Shown piece by piece: positions 8,794-17,109 of a stretch of 64,000 nucleotides of DNA. Position 1 is the stretch's first letter; each line of letters starts with the position of its first letter. Source of the stretch: Pseudomonas sp. (GTDB lineage Bacteria; Pseudomonadota; Gammaproteobacteria; Pseudomonadales; Pseudomonadaceae); assembly GCF_002796985.1 (NCBI RefSeq), contig NZ_PEKX01000004.1, positions 248,073-312,072 on the forward strand, in the 5' to 3' direction. Under the pieces are notes generated by a model, which worked only from the letters and a program-made list of their open reading frames with translations, ran no database searches and was not told the origin of the DNA. Position numbers and translations under genes: made by a program.

Positions 8794-9173
8794 CGGCTTA
8801 CGGGATCACTAGGCAGAAAGGTTCGCGCACGAAGCTCGACAGCCTAGCAAGTTGCGCCGGAGAAAGAATCCACCGCACGGCCACGCCTGGACCTCGCGGG
8901 TCCGCTGCAAGGCCGCGCGCTGAAATCCCCCACAAAAATGTTCCATCCCGTTAATTCCCATTCGAACAGCCTGCACTTGCGCCTCCGGCGAATTGCGGTA
9001 GCTCAAGCGGGTGTACCGCCATGACCCCGCGGCTGCCTCGATTCAGGAATATCCCGCCACACCGACCACCCGTCGCCTCACCGCTCCTCTCAGTCGATCT
9101 GCCCCTCCCCCCTTCGACTATTCCTCAAAGGCAGGCGGCATCCGGCCGTTCGCCCAATCGCAGGAGATGAACG
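8794..9173. other. Intergenic stretch, no gene recognised
   Basis: 380 bases between the DMT exporter and the DUF1428 gene, transcribed away from each other. I see no convincing reading frame, hairpin terminator or REP unit; presumably it holds the two divergent promoters. Confidence 0.5.
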
Positions 9174-9527
9174 ATGAACTATGTCGATGGCTTCCTCGTA
9201 CCGGTCCCCACGGCCAAGCGCGAGCGCTACATCGAGGTCGCCCGCAAGGCGGCGGCGATGTTCAGGGAATATGGCGCGCTCGGCGTCGTCGAGTGCTGGG
9301 GCAACGACGTGCCCGAGGGCAAGGTCACCTCCTTCCCCATGGCGGTGAAGCTCAAGGAAGACGAGACCGTGGTGTTCTCCTGGATCACCTGGCCCAGCAA
9401 AGAGGCGCGGGACGTGGGCATGAAGAAGTTCATGGAGGACCCACGGATGAAGAGCGAGTTCAGCGACATGCCCTTTGACGGGCAGCGCATGATCTTCGGC
9501 GGCTTCGAGACAATCGTCCAGGCCTGA
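9174..9527 (+). CDS. DUF1428 family protein (YbaA-like)
   Basis: 117 residues beginning MNYVDGFLVPVPT, typical of the DUF1428 / YbaA family of small ferredoxin-like-fold (dimeric alpha-beta barrel) proteins of unknown function. Other conserved segments are VECWGNDVPEGKVTSFP and MPFDGQRMIFGGFE at the C-terminus. ATG at 9174 is preceded by GGAG at seven to eight bases. Stand-alone gene upstream of the paa operon and separated from it by a REP pair and an AT-rich promoter region. Function unknown. Confidence 0.85.
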   Translation: MNYVDGFLVPVPTAKRERYIEVARKAAAMFREYGALGVVECWGNDVPEGKVTSFPMAVKLKEDETVVFSWITWPSKEARDVGMKKFMEDPRMKSEFSDMPFDGQRMIFGGFETIVQA

Positions 9528-9559
9528 CGCCGCTCTGCTTTTCGCAGGACCGAGGGGGA

Positions 9560-9636
9560 CGCCTAGTCCTTGCTCGCGAACCGCCTGACTTCCTGGTCGC
9601 CGGCCAGCGGGGTTCGCGAGCAAGCTCGCTCCTACA
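9560..9636. repeat. REP pair, one arm degenerate
   Basis: The right arm 9614-9636 is a full GTAGGAGCGAGC-family unit in reverse orientation; the left arm keeps only TTGCTCGCGAA (9570-9580) preceded by CTAGTCC instead of the usual GTAGGAGCGAGC. It follows the DUF1428 gene. Confidence 0.75.
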
Positions 9637-9871
9637 GAATCCTGCAATTCCTCCGCAACAAATCCCTCACGAATGCGCATTTCCGTATCACGTCAGCAAT
9701 TTTCAAGCACAGGGCGACGACCGGACGGCGTCGTACCTGAACGCTTCAGATAATCCACATTTCCTCTGTTTTCTACACATTTCGCCGACTTAACTCTCTT
9801 ATTAGTGACTTTTACAGCCTGCGCGACACCCAGGAAACCCGCCAAAGCGATACCCAAACCAATTGCGACAC

Positions 9872-9910
9872 ATCATTTAGTGTTAGACATTCATTTCTGT
9901 ATCATTTAAA
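9872..9910 (+). promoter_or_regulatory. Candidate paaA promoter/operator region
   Basis: The 230 bases before paaA are clearly A+T-richer than the surroundings. ATCATTTA occurs twice (9872-9879 and 9901-9908) with a near match TTCATTT between (9890-9896). TATCAT at 9900-9905 is a plausible -10 box. Repeated words so close to a catabolic promoter suggest an operator (in other bacteria PaaX or PaaR controls paa genes), but the regulator is not in the window. Confidence 0.4.
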
Positions 9911-9966
9911 AAGATAGCCATGGCCAAGGCCGTCCCACGAACAAGACAAAAGGCTGGAGACACAGC

Positions 9967-10959
9967 ATGTACGCACAACTGGTTGAGACCGGCGTGAAGC
10001 GCATCAAGGCGCTGGAGGAGATGTCCCCCGAGGAACGCGCCTTCCAGGAAAAGATCGACGCCGAGGTGAAGATCGAAGCGAAGAACTGGATGCCTGACGC
10101 CTACCGCCAGACGCTGATCCGGCAGATTTCCCAGCACGCTCATTCCGAGATCGTCGGCATGTTGCCCGAGGGCAACTGGGTGACCCGCGCGCCGACCCTC
10201 AAGCGCAAGCTGCAGTTGATGGCGAAGATCCAGGACGAAGCCGGCCACGGCCTCTACCTCTACAGCGCCATGGAAACCCTGGGCGCCGACCGTGACGCCG
10301 AGATCGCCAAGCTGCATTCGGGCAAGGCCAAGTACTCGAGCATCTTCAACTACCCGACGCTGAACTGGGCCGACATGGGCGCGGTGGGCTGGCTGGTGGA
10401 TGGCGCCGCCATCGTCAACCAGGTGGTACTCCAGCGCACCTCCTACGGCCCCTACTCGCGCGCAATGATCCGCATCTGCAAGGAAGAGAGCTTCCACCAG
10501 CGCCAGGGCTACGAAATCCTTTTGACCATGATGCGCCACGGCAACCAGGCGCAGAAGGACATGGTCCAGGACGCCATCAACCGCCTCTGGTGGCCGGCCC
10601 TGATGATGTTCGGCCCGAGCGACGCCGACTCCCCCAACAGCGCCCAGTCCATGGCCTGGAAGATCAAGCGGCAGAGCAACGACGAGCTGCGCCAGCGCTT
10701 CGTCGACCAGACCGTGCCGCAGCTCGAACTGCTCGGCTGCACCGCCCCGGACCCGGACCTGAAGTGGAACGAGGAACGCGGCCACTACGACTTCGGCGAC
10801 ATCCAGTGGGAAGAGTTCTACGAAGTGCTCAAGGGCAACGGCCCGTGCAACACCGAGCGCGTCGCCACTCGCCGCAAGGCCATCGAGGACGGCGCCTGGG
10901 TCCGCGAAGCCGCGGTCGCCTATGCCCGCAAACAACAACAGAAACAGGACGCTGCCTGA
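9967..10959 (+). CDS. paaA: PaaA, catalytic subunit of phenylacetyl-CoA 1,2-epoxidase
   Basis: Di-iron subunit of the multicomponent oxygenase that epoxidises the ring of phenylacetyl-CoA. 330 residues, the usual length. The ferritin-like di-iron core is recognisable from KIQDEAGHGLYLYSAME (about 87-103) and CKEESFHQRQGYE (about 171-183), which hold the Glu and His ligands. First gene of paaABCDE; paaB starts 20 bases after its stop. Acts in the cytoplasm with PaaB, PaaC and the reductase PaaE. Confidence 0.97.
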   Translation: MYAQLVETGVKRIKALEEMSPEERAFQEKIDAEVKIEAKNWMPDAYRQTLIRQISQHAHSEIVGMLPEGNWVTRAPTLKRKLQLMAKIQDEAGHGLYLYSAMETLGADRDAEIAKLHSGKAKYSSIFNYPTLNWADMGAVGWLVDGAAIVNQVVLQRTSYGPYSRAMIRICKEESFHQRQGYEILLTMMRHGNQAQKDMVQDAINRLWWPALMMFGPSDADSPNSAQSMAWKIKRQSNDELRQRFVDQTVPQLELLGCTAPDPDLKWNEERGHYDFGDIQWEEFYEVLKGNGPCNTERVATRRKAIEDGAWVREAAVAYARKQQQKQDAA

Positions 10960-10979
10960 GCCGCGAGGAGAGAGAAGTC

Positions 10980-11261
10980 ATGTCCGAGTGGACCCTTTTT
11001 GAAGTGTTTGTGCGCAGCAAGCATGGCCTGAACCACAAGCACGTTGGCAGCGTCCACGCCGCCGACGCCGCCATGGCCATCGAGAACGCCCGCGAGCTGT
11101 ACACCCGCCGCAACGAAGGCGTGAGCCTTTGGGTCGTGCCCTCCGCGCTGATCACCGCCTCCTCCCCCGACGAGAAGGACCCACTGTTCGACCCTTCGCA
11201 GGACAAGGTCTACCGCCACGCCAGCTTCTACGAGCTGCCGCCCGAAGTCGGCCACATGTGA
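10980..11261 (+). CDS. paaB: PaaB, small subunit of phenylacetyl-CoA epoxidase
   Basis: 93 residues, starting MSEWTLFEVFVRSKHGLNHKHVGSVHA, the standard PaaB N-terminus, and ending in DKVYRHASFYELPPEV. Small bridging subunit needed for assembly and activity of the epoxidase; it carries no metal itself. ATG at 10980 follows a GAGGAGAG ribosome site. Ten bases separate it from paaC. Confidence 0.96.
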   Translation: MSEWTLFEVFVRSKHGLNHKHVGSVHAADAAMAIENARELYTRRNEGVSLWVVPSALITASSPDEKDPLFDPSQDKVYRHASFYELPPEVGHM

Positions 11262-11271
11262 GATCGCGTGC

Positions 11272-12045
11272 ATGAATCCGCATAACGACAAGATCGAATA
11301 CCTGCTGCGCCTCGCCGACAGCGCCCTGATCCAGGGCCAGCGCCTGTGCGAATGGTGCGGCCACGCCCCGGCGCTGGAAGAAGAACTGGCGCTGATGAAC
11401 GTCGGCCTCGACCTCGTGGGCCAGGCGCGCAACTGGTACGAGTACGCCGTGGAACTGCTGGACGACGGCCGCGACGCCGACGCCCTGGCCTTCCGCCGCG
11501 ACGAGCGCGCCTTCCGCAACCTGCTGCTGGTGGAGCAGCCCAACGGCGACTTCGCCGTGACCATCACCAAGCAGTTCCTCTATGACGCCTGGCACTTCCA
11601 TGTGCTGCACGCCCTGAGCGCTTCCAGCGACGAGCGCATTGCCGCCATCGCCGCCAAGGGCCTGAAGGAAGTCACCTACCACCTGCGCCGCTCCGGCGAA
11701 TGGATGCAGCGCCTGGGCGACGGCACCGAGCAAAGCCATGCGCGCATGCTCGCGGCGATCCCGCAGGTGTGGCGCTTCACCGTCGAACTGTGCCCCCCTC
11801 AAGAGCAGGCCGACGACATCGAGCAGCGCCTGTTCGCCGAAGGCGTCGCGCCGAACCCGGAAGAACTCGCCGCCGCGTGGAAAGCCAAGGTCGCCGACAT
11901 CTTCGCCGCCGCGACCCTGCCGCTGCCCGAACCTGCGGTGAACTTCTACCTCAGTGGCCGTCGCGGCGTGCACACCGAGCACCTGGGCATTCTCCTGGCC
12001 GAGATGCAGTTCCTCCAGCGAGCCTACCCCGATGCGACCTGGTGA
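11272..12045 (+). CDS. paaC: PaaC, structural subunit of phenylacetyl-CoA epoxidase
   Basis: 257 residues of ferritin-like fold that pair with PaaA but lack the working iron site. Typical segments are YLLRLADSALIQGQRLCEWCGHAP (split here: YLLRLADSALIQGQ, RLCEWCGHAP) near the N-terminus, LMNVGLDLVGQARNWYEYA and GGRRGVHTE-like SGRRGVHTEHLG near the C-terminus. Its 3' end overlaps paaD by 14 bases, which points to coupled translation. Confidence 0.96.
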   Translation: MNPHNDKIEYLLRLADSALIQGQRLCEWCGHAPALEEELALMNVGLDLVGQARNWYEYAVELLDDGRDADALAFRRDERAFRNLLLVEQPNGDFAVTITKQFLYDAWHFHVLHALSASSDERIAAIAAKGLKEVTYHLRRSGEWMQRLGDGTEQSHARMLAAIPQVWRFTVELCPPQEQADDIEQRLFAEGVAPNPEELAAAWKAKVADIFAAATLPLPEPAVNFYLSGRRGVHTEHLGILLAEMQFLQRAYPDATW

Positions 12046-12565
12046 GCTGATTACCAGCGACCGCGGCGCGCGCGCCGGCACGGCTGACGACCTCAGCCGC
12101 GCCTGGAACGTGCTCGGCGCGGTGATGGACCCGGAAGTGCCGGTGGTCAGCGTGGTCGAGCTGGGCATCGTGCGCGGGCTGGACTGGCAGGACGGGCACA
12201 TTCACGTAGTGGTCACCCCGACCTACTCCGGCTGCCCGGCCACCGAGGTCATCGAGCAGGACATCCAGCACGCCCTGGAGCACGCCGGCTTCGCCGCGCC
12301 GCAACTGGAGCGCCGGCTGAACCCGGCCTGGACCACCGACTGGATCAGCGACAGCGGCCGCGAAGCCTTGCGCGTCTACGGCATCGCCCCGCCGGCCGGC
12401 AGCACCAGCAAGCGCAGCCTGCTCGGCGAGAGCCCGGAAGTCTGCTGCCCGCAGTGCGGCAGCGCGCACACCGAGCTGCTCAGCGAGTTCGGCTCCACCG
12501 CCTGCAAGGCGCTGTACCGCTGCGTCGACTGCCGCGAGCCGTTCGATTACTTCAAGTGCATCTGA
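12032..12565 (+). CDS. paaD: PaaD, Fe-S/maturation factor for the Paa epoxidase
   Basis: 177 residues. The N-terminal MIP18/DUF59-type domain (AWNVLGAVMDPEVPVVSVVELG) is the family hallmark, with the conserved Cys in TYSGCPATEVIE. The C-terminus carries a Cys-rich metal-binding part (CCPQCGS and YRCVDCREPF, about residues 145-175). PaaD is required for epoxidase activity, probably in assembly of the Fe-S or di-iron centres. ATG 12032 lies inside the end of paaC, 14 bases of overlap; longer upstream frames only reread paaC. Confidence 0.95.
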   Translation: MRPGELITSDRGARAGTADDLSRAWNVLGAVMDPEVPVVSVVELGIVRGLDWQDGHIHVVVTPTYSGCPATEVIEQDIQHALEHAGFAAPQLERRLNPAWTTDWISDSGREALRVYGIAPPAGSTSKRSLLGESPEVCCPQCGSAHTELLSEFGSTACKALYRCVDCREPFDYFKCI

Positions 12566-12590
12566 GCGGCGCCGCCGCCGGAGAAGAACA

Positions 12591-13667
12591 ATGAGCAAGT
12601 TCCACAGCCTGAAAATCAAGGAAGTGCGCGCGGAAACCCGCGACGCCGTGTCCATCGCCTTCGACGTCCCGGCGGATCTGGCCGACAGCTTCCGCTTCCA
12701 GCATGGCCAGCACCTGGTCATGCGCACCCAGCTCGACGGCGAGGAAGTGCGCCGCTCCTACTCCATCTGCAGCGGCGTGAATGACGGCGAACTGCGCGTG
12801 GCGATCAAGCGCGTGCCGGGCGGGCGCTTCTCCGCCTATGCCAACGAAGCACTGAAGGTCGGCGCCAGCCTGGAAGTCATGCCGCCGGCCGGGCACTTCA
12901 ATGTGGAGCTGGACCCGGTGCGCCATGGCAACTACCTGGCGGTCGCCGCCGGCAGCGGCATCACGCCGATCCTGTCGATCGTCAAGACCACCCTGGAAAC
13001 CGAGCCGAACAGCCGCGTCACCCTGCTCTACGGCAACCGCTCCAGCAACGCCGCGATGTTCCGCGAGCAGCTCGAAGACCTGAAGAACCGCTACCTGCAG
13101 CGCCTCAACCTGATTTTCGTGTTCAGCCGCGAACAGCAGGACGTCGACCTCTACAACGGCCGCATCGACGCCGACAAGTGCGGCCAGCTGTTCAGCCGCT
13201 GGCTCGACGTGAAGAGCCTCGACGCCGCCTTCATCTGCGGCCCGCAGGCGATGACCGAGACCGTGCGTGACCAGCTCAAGGGCAACGGCATGCCGGCCGA
13301 GCGTATCCACTTCGAACTGTTCGCCGCCGCTGGCAGCGAGAGCAAGCGCGAAGCCCGCCAGGCCGCCGCCGCGATCGACAGCGCGAAGAGCCAGGTCACC
13401 GTCATCAGCGACGGCCGCGAGCTGTCCTTCGAGCTGGCCCGCAACAGCGTCAGCGTGCTCGACGCCGGCAACGAACACGGTGCCGAACTGCCCTACTCCT
13501 GCAAGGCCGGCGTGTGCTCGACCTGCAAGTGCAAGGTGGTTTCCGGCGAGGTGGAGATGGACAGCAACTTCGCCCTGGAGGACTACGAAGTGGCCGCTGG
13601 CTACGTGCTGAGCTGCCAGGCGTATCCGATCAGCGACAGCGTGGTGCTCGACTTCGACCAGCTCTGA
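12591..13667 (+). CDS. paaE: PaaE, NADPH-dependent reductase of the Paa epoxidase
   Basis: 358 residues. FAD/NAD(P) ferredoxin-reductase domains come first (FAD motif RRSYSICSG near 54-62; NAD(P) motif AAGSGITPILSI near 119-130; FICGPQAM near 214-221), then a plant-type 2Fe-2S ferredoxin domain with the cluster Cys in SCKAGVCSTCKC (about 303-314) and the last one in LSCQAY (about 341). Passes electrons from NADPH to PaaA. Last gene of the tight paaABCDE block; a 327-base REP-containing gap follows before paaZ. Confidence 0.96.
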   Translation: MSKFHSLKIKEVRAETRDAVSIAFDVPADLADSFRFQHGQHLVMRTQLDGEEVRRSYSICSGVNDGELRVAIKRVPGGRFSAYANEALKVGASLEVMPPAGHFNVELDPVRHGNYLAVAAGSGITPILSIVKTTLETEPNSRVTLLYGNRSSNAAMFREQLEDLKNRYLQRLNLIFVFSREQQDVDLYNGRIDADKCGQLFSRWLDVKSLDAAFICGPQAMTETVRDQLKGNGMPAERIHFELFAAAGSESKREARQAAAAIDSAKSQVTVISDGRELSFELARNSVSVLDAGNEHGAELPYSCKAGVCSTCKCKVVSGEVEMDSNFALEDYEVAAGYVLSCQAYPISDSVVLDFDQL

Positions 13668-13678
13668 TTTCGCTTTTC

Positions 13679-13803
13679 GTAGGAGCGAGCTTGCTCGCGA
13701 ACCGCACTCTGCCGATATCCCGGCATGAAGCGGACCCCTGATCGCGGACGGAGTCCGCTCCTACGCGGAGATCAGCATACGTAGGAGCGGACTCCGTCCG
13801 CGA
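13679..13803. repeat. REP elements of two families in the paaE-paaZ gap
   Basis: A solo GTAGGAGCGAGC-family unit at 13679-13701 just after paaE, then an inverted pair of the GTAGGAGCGGAC family (reverse unit 13742-13764, forward unit 13781-13803). The strong stems right after paaE may protect the paaABCDE message or reduce read-through into paaZ. The rest of the gap up to 13994 shows no gene. Confidence 0.88.
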
Positions 13804-13994
13804 TGGCCCCACCCCACGACGAATCGTTCATGTTTCACCGCCAACACCCCACAAGGACCCTGGCGGACCTTATCCGGCGGCCTAGCCCCGCCACCTAACT
13901 GTGCATCCAAAGAATGCGCCGCCGACGCCCACCCGGCGCGGCGGTCACCGGCACCCGCCGGCCCCCTTGTGTAGCGATCCGGAGGACAACAACC

Positions 13995-16046
13995 ATGGCC
14001 CAAGAGCCTATCCTGCAAAGTTTCATCGGCGGCCGCTGGGTCGGCCAGCATGGCGCCCAGGCGCTGCGTAGCGCGCTCAACGGCCAGACGGTGGCGCGCA
14101 CCCACGAAGAGGCGCTGGACTTCGCCGAAGCTGTCGCCCACGCCCGCGAGCAAGGCTTGAAAGAGCTGATGTCCATGGACTTCCAGCAGCGCGCCCAGCG
14201 CCTGAAGGCCCTGGCGCTGTACCTGACCGAGCGCAAGGAACAGCTCTACGAGATATCCCGCCACAGCGGCGCTACCCGCGCCGACAGCTGGATCGATATC
14301 GAAGGCGGCGCCGGCACCCTGTTCGCCTACGCCGGCGTCGGCGGCCGCGAGCTGCCCTCGGGCAACGTCGTCCACGAAGGCCCGGCCATGTCGCTTGGCA
14401 AGACCGGCAGGTTCGCCGGCAGCCACATCCTGGTGCCGCGCGGCGGCATCGCCGTGCACATCAACGCCTTCAACTTCCCCATCTGGGGGATGCTGGAGAA
14501 GTTCGCGCCGAGCTTCCTCGCCGGCATGCCGTGCATCGTCAAACCGGCCACCGCCACCAGCTACATCACCGAAGCCGCCGTGCGCGTGATGCACGAATCC
14601 GGCCTGCTGCCGGCTGGCAGCCTGCAGCTGATCATCGGCGGCACCGGCGACCTGCTCGACCGCCTGCAAGGCCAGGACGTGGTGACCTTCACCGGTTCGG
14701 CCGACACCGCCGCCAAGCTGCGCGTGAACCCCAACCTGATCCGCAATTCGGTGCCGTTCAACGCCGAGGCGGACTCGCTGAACTGCGCCATCCTCGCCCC
14801 CGACGTCACCCCCGACGACGAGGAGTTCGACCTCTTCGTCAAGGAAGTGGCCCGCGAGATGACCACCAAGGCCGGGCAGAAATGCACCGCCATCCGCCGC
14901 GCCATCGTTCCCGCCAAGCACATCGACGCCGTAGCCGAGCGCCTGCAGGCCCGACTGGCCAAGGTCGTGGTCGGCGACCCGTCGGTGGAAGGCGTGAAGA
15001 TGGGTTCGCTCGCCTCCCACGCCCAGCAGGCCGACGTCGCCGAGCGCGTGGAAGCCCTGCTGAAGTCCAGCGAGCTGGTCTTCGGCGCCAAGGATGGCTT
15101 CGCCCCGCGCGGTGAAGGTGTCAACGAAGGTGCGTTCTTCGCTCCGACCCTGCTGCGCAGCCGTGACCCGCACGCCGAAGGCGGCGCCCACGACATCGAG
15201 GCCTTCGGCCCGGTGAGCACCCTGATGGCCTACGACGACCTCGACGAAGCCGTGGCCCTGGCCGCCCGCGGCAAGGGCAGCCTGGTGGCCAGCCTGATCA
15301 CCCGCGACCCGCAGGTGGCGGCCAAGGTCGTCCCGGCCATGGGCGCGCTGCACGGTCGCCTGCACCTCCTCGACCGCGAATCCGCCGCCGAATCCACCGG
15401 CCACGGCTCGCCGCTGCCGGTGCTCAAGCACGGCGGCCCAGGTCGCGCCGGTGGTGGGGAAGAACTCGGCGGCCTGCGCGCGGTGAAGCACTACCTGCAG
15501 CGCACCGCCGTGCAGGGCTCGCCGAGCATGCTGATGGCGGTCACTGGCGAGTACGTGCGCGGCGCCAAGGTCTACGAGACCGAGGTGCACCCGTTCCGTC
15601 GCTACTTCGACGAACTGCAGATCGGCGAATCGCTGCTGACCCATCGCCGCACCGTCACCGAGGCCGACCTGGTCAACTTCGGCTGCCTGTCGGGCGATCA
15701 CTTCTACATGCACTTCGATGAGCTTGCGGCCAAGGACTCGCAGTTCGGCAAGCGCATCGCCCACGGCTACTTCGTGCTTTCGGCAGCGGCCGGCCTGTTC
15801 GTTTCCCCCGGCGTCGGCCCGGTGCTGGCCAACTACGGCCTGGACACTCTGCGCTTCATCAACCCGGTGGGCATCGGCGACACCATCCAGGCGCGCCTGA
15901 CCTGCAAGCGCAAGATCGACCAGGGCAAGAAGAGCCCCAAGGGCGAGCCGCAGGGCGTGGTGGCCTGGGACGTGGAAGTCACCAACCAGCTCGGCGAGCT
16001 GGTGGCCAGCTACGACATCCTGACCCTGGTGCTCAAGCGCGCGTGA
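13995..16046 (+). CDS. paaZ: PaaZ, bifunctional oxepin-CoA hydrolase / semialdehyde dehydrogenase
   Basis: Opens the oxepin-CoA ring and oxidises the resulting aldehyde in phenylacetate breakdown. 683 residues from ATG 13995, with GGAGG at 13981; an upstream in-frame ATG at 13914 has no ribosome site. N-terminal aldehyde dehydrogenase domain (1 to about 520) with catalytic Cys near 297 (KAGQKCTAIRR) and the NAD-binding VTFTGSADTAAKL. The C-terminal MaoC hotdog (R)-hydratase domain holds D568 and H573 in GDHFYMHFD, spaced as in E. coli PaaZ. Both active sites look intact. The remaining beta-oxidation-like paa genes and paaK are not in the window. Confidence 0.96.
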   Translation: MAQEPILQSFIGGRWVGQHGAQALRSALNGQTVARTHEEALDFAEAVAHAREQGLKELMSMDFQQRAQRLKALALYLTERKEQLYEISRHSGATRADSWIDIEGGAGTLFAYAGVGGRELPSGNVVHEGPAMSLGKTGRFAGSHILVPRGGIAVHINAFNFPIWGMLEKFAPSFLAGMPCIVKPATATSYITEAAVRVMHESGLLPAGSLQLIIGGTGDLLDRLQGQDVVTFTGSADTAAKLRVNPNLIRNSVPFNAEADSLNCAILAPDVTPDDEEFDLFVKEVAREMTTKAGQKCTAIRRAIVPAKHIDAVAERLQARLAKVVVGDPSVEGVKMGSLASHAQQADVAERVEALLKSSELVFGAKDGFAPRGEGVNEGAFFAPTLLRSRDPHAEGGAHDIEAFGPVSTLMAYDDLDEAVALAARGKGSLVASLITRDPQVAAKVVPAMGALHGRLHLLDRESAAESTGHGSPLPVLKHGGPGRAGGGEELGGLRAVKHYLQRTAVQGSPSMLMAVTGEYVRGAKVYETEVHPFRRYFDELQIGESLLTHRRTVTEADLVNFGCLSGDHFYMHFDELAAKDSQFGKRIAHGYFVLSAAAGLFVSPGVGPVLANYGLDTLRFINPVGIGDTIQARLTCKRKIDQGKKSPKGEPQGVVAWDVEVTNQLGELVASYDILTLVLKRA

Positions 16047-16080
16047 TGCGCTGAGCGCAGCGACTCCCGTGTCACCCTCG

Positions 16081-16103
16081 ACCGGCCTTCGGGCCGGTTT
16101 TTT
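16081..16103 (+). terminator. Rho-independent terminator after paaZ
   Basis: Stem ACCGGCC / GGCCGGT (16081-16087, 16092-16098) with TTCG loop and a run of T. Ends the paa transcript. Confidence 0.9.
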
Positions 16104-16249
16104 ATGCCCGCTGACGATCAGGATCACCGGTAGGCGCTCTGACAGCCGGACACCATTACGCCCTGTTTCGTAGGAGCGGACGTTTCCCGGAGTCTGTTAC
16201 CAGCCCGCGGGCGATGCACTCTGACAGCACCCGCCCCCTGGGTTTTCCG
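16104..16249. repeat. Degenerate REP remnant
   Basis: GTAGGAGCGGA at 16170-16180 begins like a REP unit of the GTAGGAGCGGAC family but decays into CGTTTCCCGGAG. Nothing else recognised between the two terminators here. Confidence 0.45.
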
Positions 16250-16279
16250 CAAAGAAAAACGGCGCCCAAAGGCGCCGTT
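16250..16279 (-). terminator. Rho-independent terminator after rraB
   Basis: Nine-bp stem AACGGCGCC / GGCGCCGTT (16258-16266, 16271-16279), followed on the minus strand by TTTTTCTTT. Confidence 0.9.
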
Positions 16280-16299
16280 CTTCCTGCTGCATCAGCCGA

Positions 16300-16635
16300 T
16301 CAGAGCGCCGACCAACCGTCCATCTGACCACCCAGATCAGCGGAGTGCTCGGACAGCAGCGCGGCGTAGCCGCTGATGTGCTCGTGGCTGAGCTCCATCA
16401 CCGGGTAGGCCAGGACCTGCCAGGGCAGCTTGTCGTTGCCGTCGTACTCGGAGTACGCCACTTTCTGCCCGTTCTGCAGCAGCATGATGGCGAAGTCCAG
16501 GGCGGACTGCTCATCCGGGAAGATCACCGCGAACTCCACCTCATGCTCGAGGGAGAGGTCTTCGCCGTCTTCCTGCAGGGCCCACAGGGCATCGCCGATT
16601 TCGTCTTCCGGGAAAAGCTGCTTGTCGCGGCTCAT
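16300..16635 (-). CDS. rraB: RraB-type ribonuclease E inhibitor
   Basis: 111 residues from ATG 16635 (MSRDKQLFPEDEIGDALW). RraB proteins bind RNase E and change which RNAs the degradosome cuts. The acidic N-terminal part and the segments EHEVEFAVIFPDEQSALDFA and YDGNDKLPWQVLAYPVMELSH fit the family (PF06877). It is shorter than the E. coli protein, lacking its acidic C-terminal tail, which is usual for pseudomonads. Single-gene unit with its own terminator; an upstream extension to 16788 has no family match. Confidence 0.85.
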   Translation of the reverse strand: MSRDKQLFPEDEIGDALWALQEDGEDLSLEHEVEFAVIFPDEQSALDFAIMLLQNGQKVAYSEYDGNDKLPWQVLAYPVMELSHEHISGYAALLSEHSADLGGQMDGWSAL

Positions 16636-16841
16636 GTCACTGCTCCAATTCGATGAACAAAGTGCCCGGTGTGGGCATTCCCGCGCAGGATACCCGTCCT
16701 GCATGACAGATGCCGGAAAATCTCGCCGGCACCATCGCCTTTCGTGATGTTCACCATCACGGCGTTTCACTTCCAGCCTTGCCGGCACCGCGCGACGATG
16801 CAGCCATCGGGCCTGCGCCCTGCCACATCGAGCCTGCGACC

Positions 16842-17054
16842 ATGCCCAACTCCATGCCCACCCCCATGCAAAGCCTAGACGCGGCCTACCGCATCACCTA
16901 CATCACGCTGGACGAGGTGCAACTGCACTTCGAAACCGAAATCGCCGTACCCGACGAAGACGGCGGCCTCGCCCTGCTTCGCGCCGCCACGCCGCCGGCC
17001 GAACGCCGGGCGCTGCGTGAGCTGATCTGCGAGCAACCGGTTCTTGTAGCGTAG
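16842..17054 (+). CDS. Small hypothetical protein
   Basis: 70 residues from ATG 16842 (MPNSMPTPMQSLDAAYRITY). The part after residue 12 has alternating hydrophobic and acidic residues typical of a small folded beta-rich domain (YITLDEVQLHFETEIAVPDEDG), and ends in an Arg/Glu-rich helix. No family recognised and no clear ribosome site; an internal Met nine residues on may be the true start. It is divergent from rraB and convergent with the IorB-like gene. Reading-frame composition is coding-like, but the gene is unproven. Confidence 0.45.
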   Translation: MPNSMPTPMQSLDAAYRITYITLDEVQLHFETEIAVPDEDGGLALLRAATPPAERRALRELICEQPVLVA

Positions 17055-17062
17055 ACCCTCGA

Positions 17063-17096
17063 AAGCCATTGTCCCGCGTGTGCGGGGCAATGGCTT
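17063..17096 (-). terminator. Hairpin after the IorB-like gene
   Basis: Fifteen-bp near-perfect stem, AAGCCATTGTCCCGC pairing with GCGGGGCAATGGCTT (one G-T type mismatch), loop GTGT. On the minus strand the stem is followed by TTCG only, so termination may be partial. Confidence 0.6.
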
Positions 17097-17109
17097 GAGG
17101 CTTCCACCC

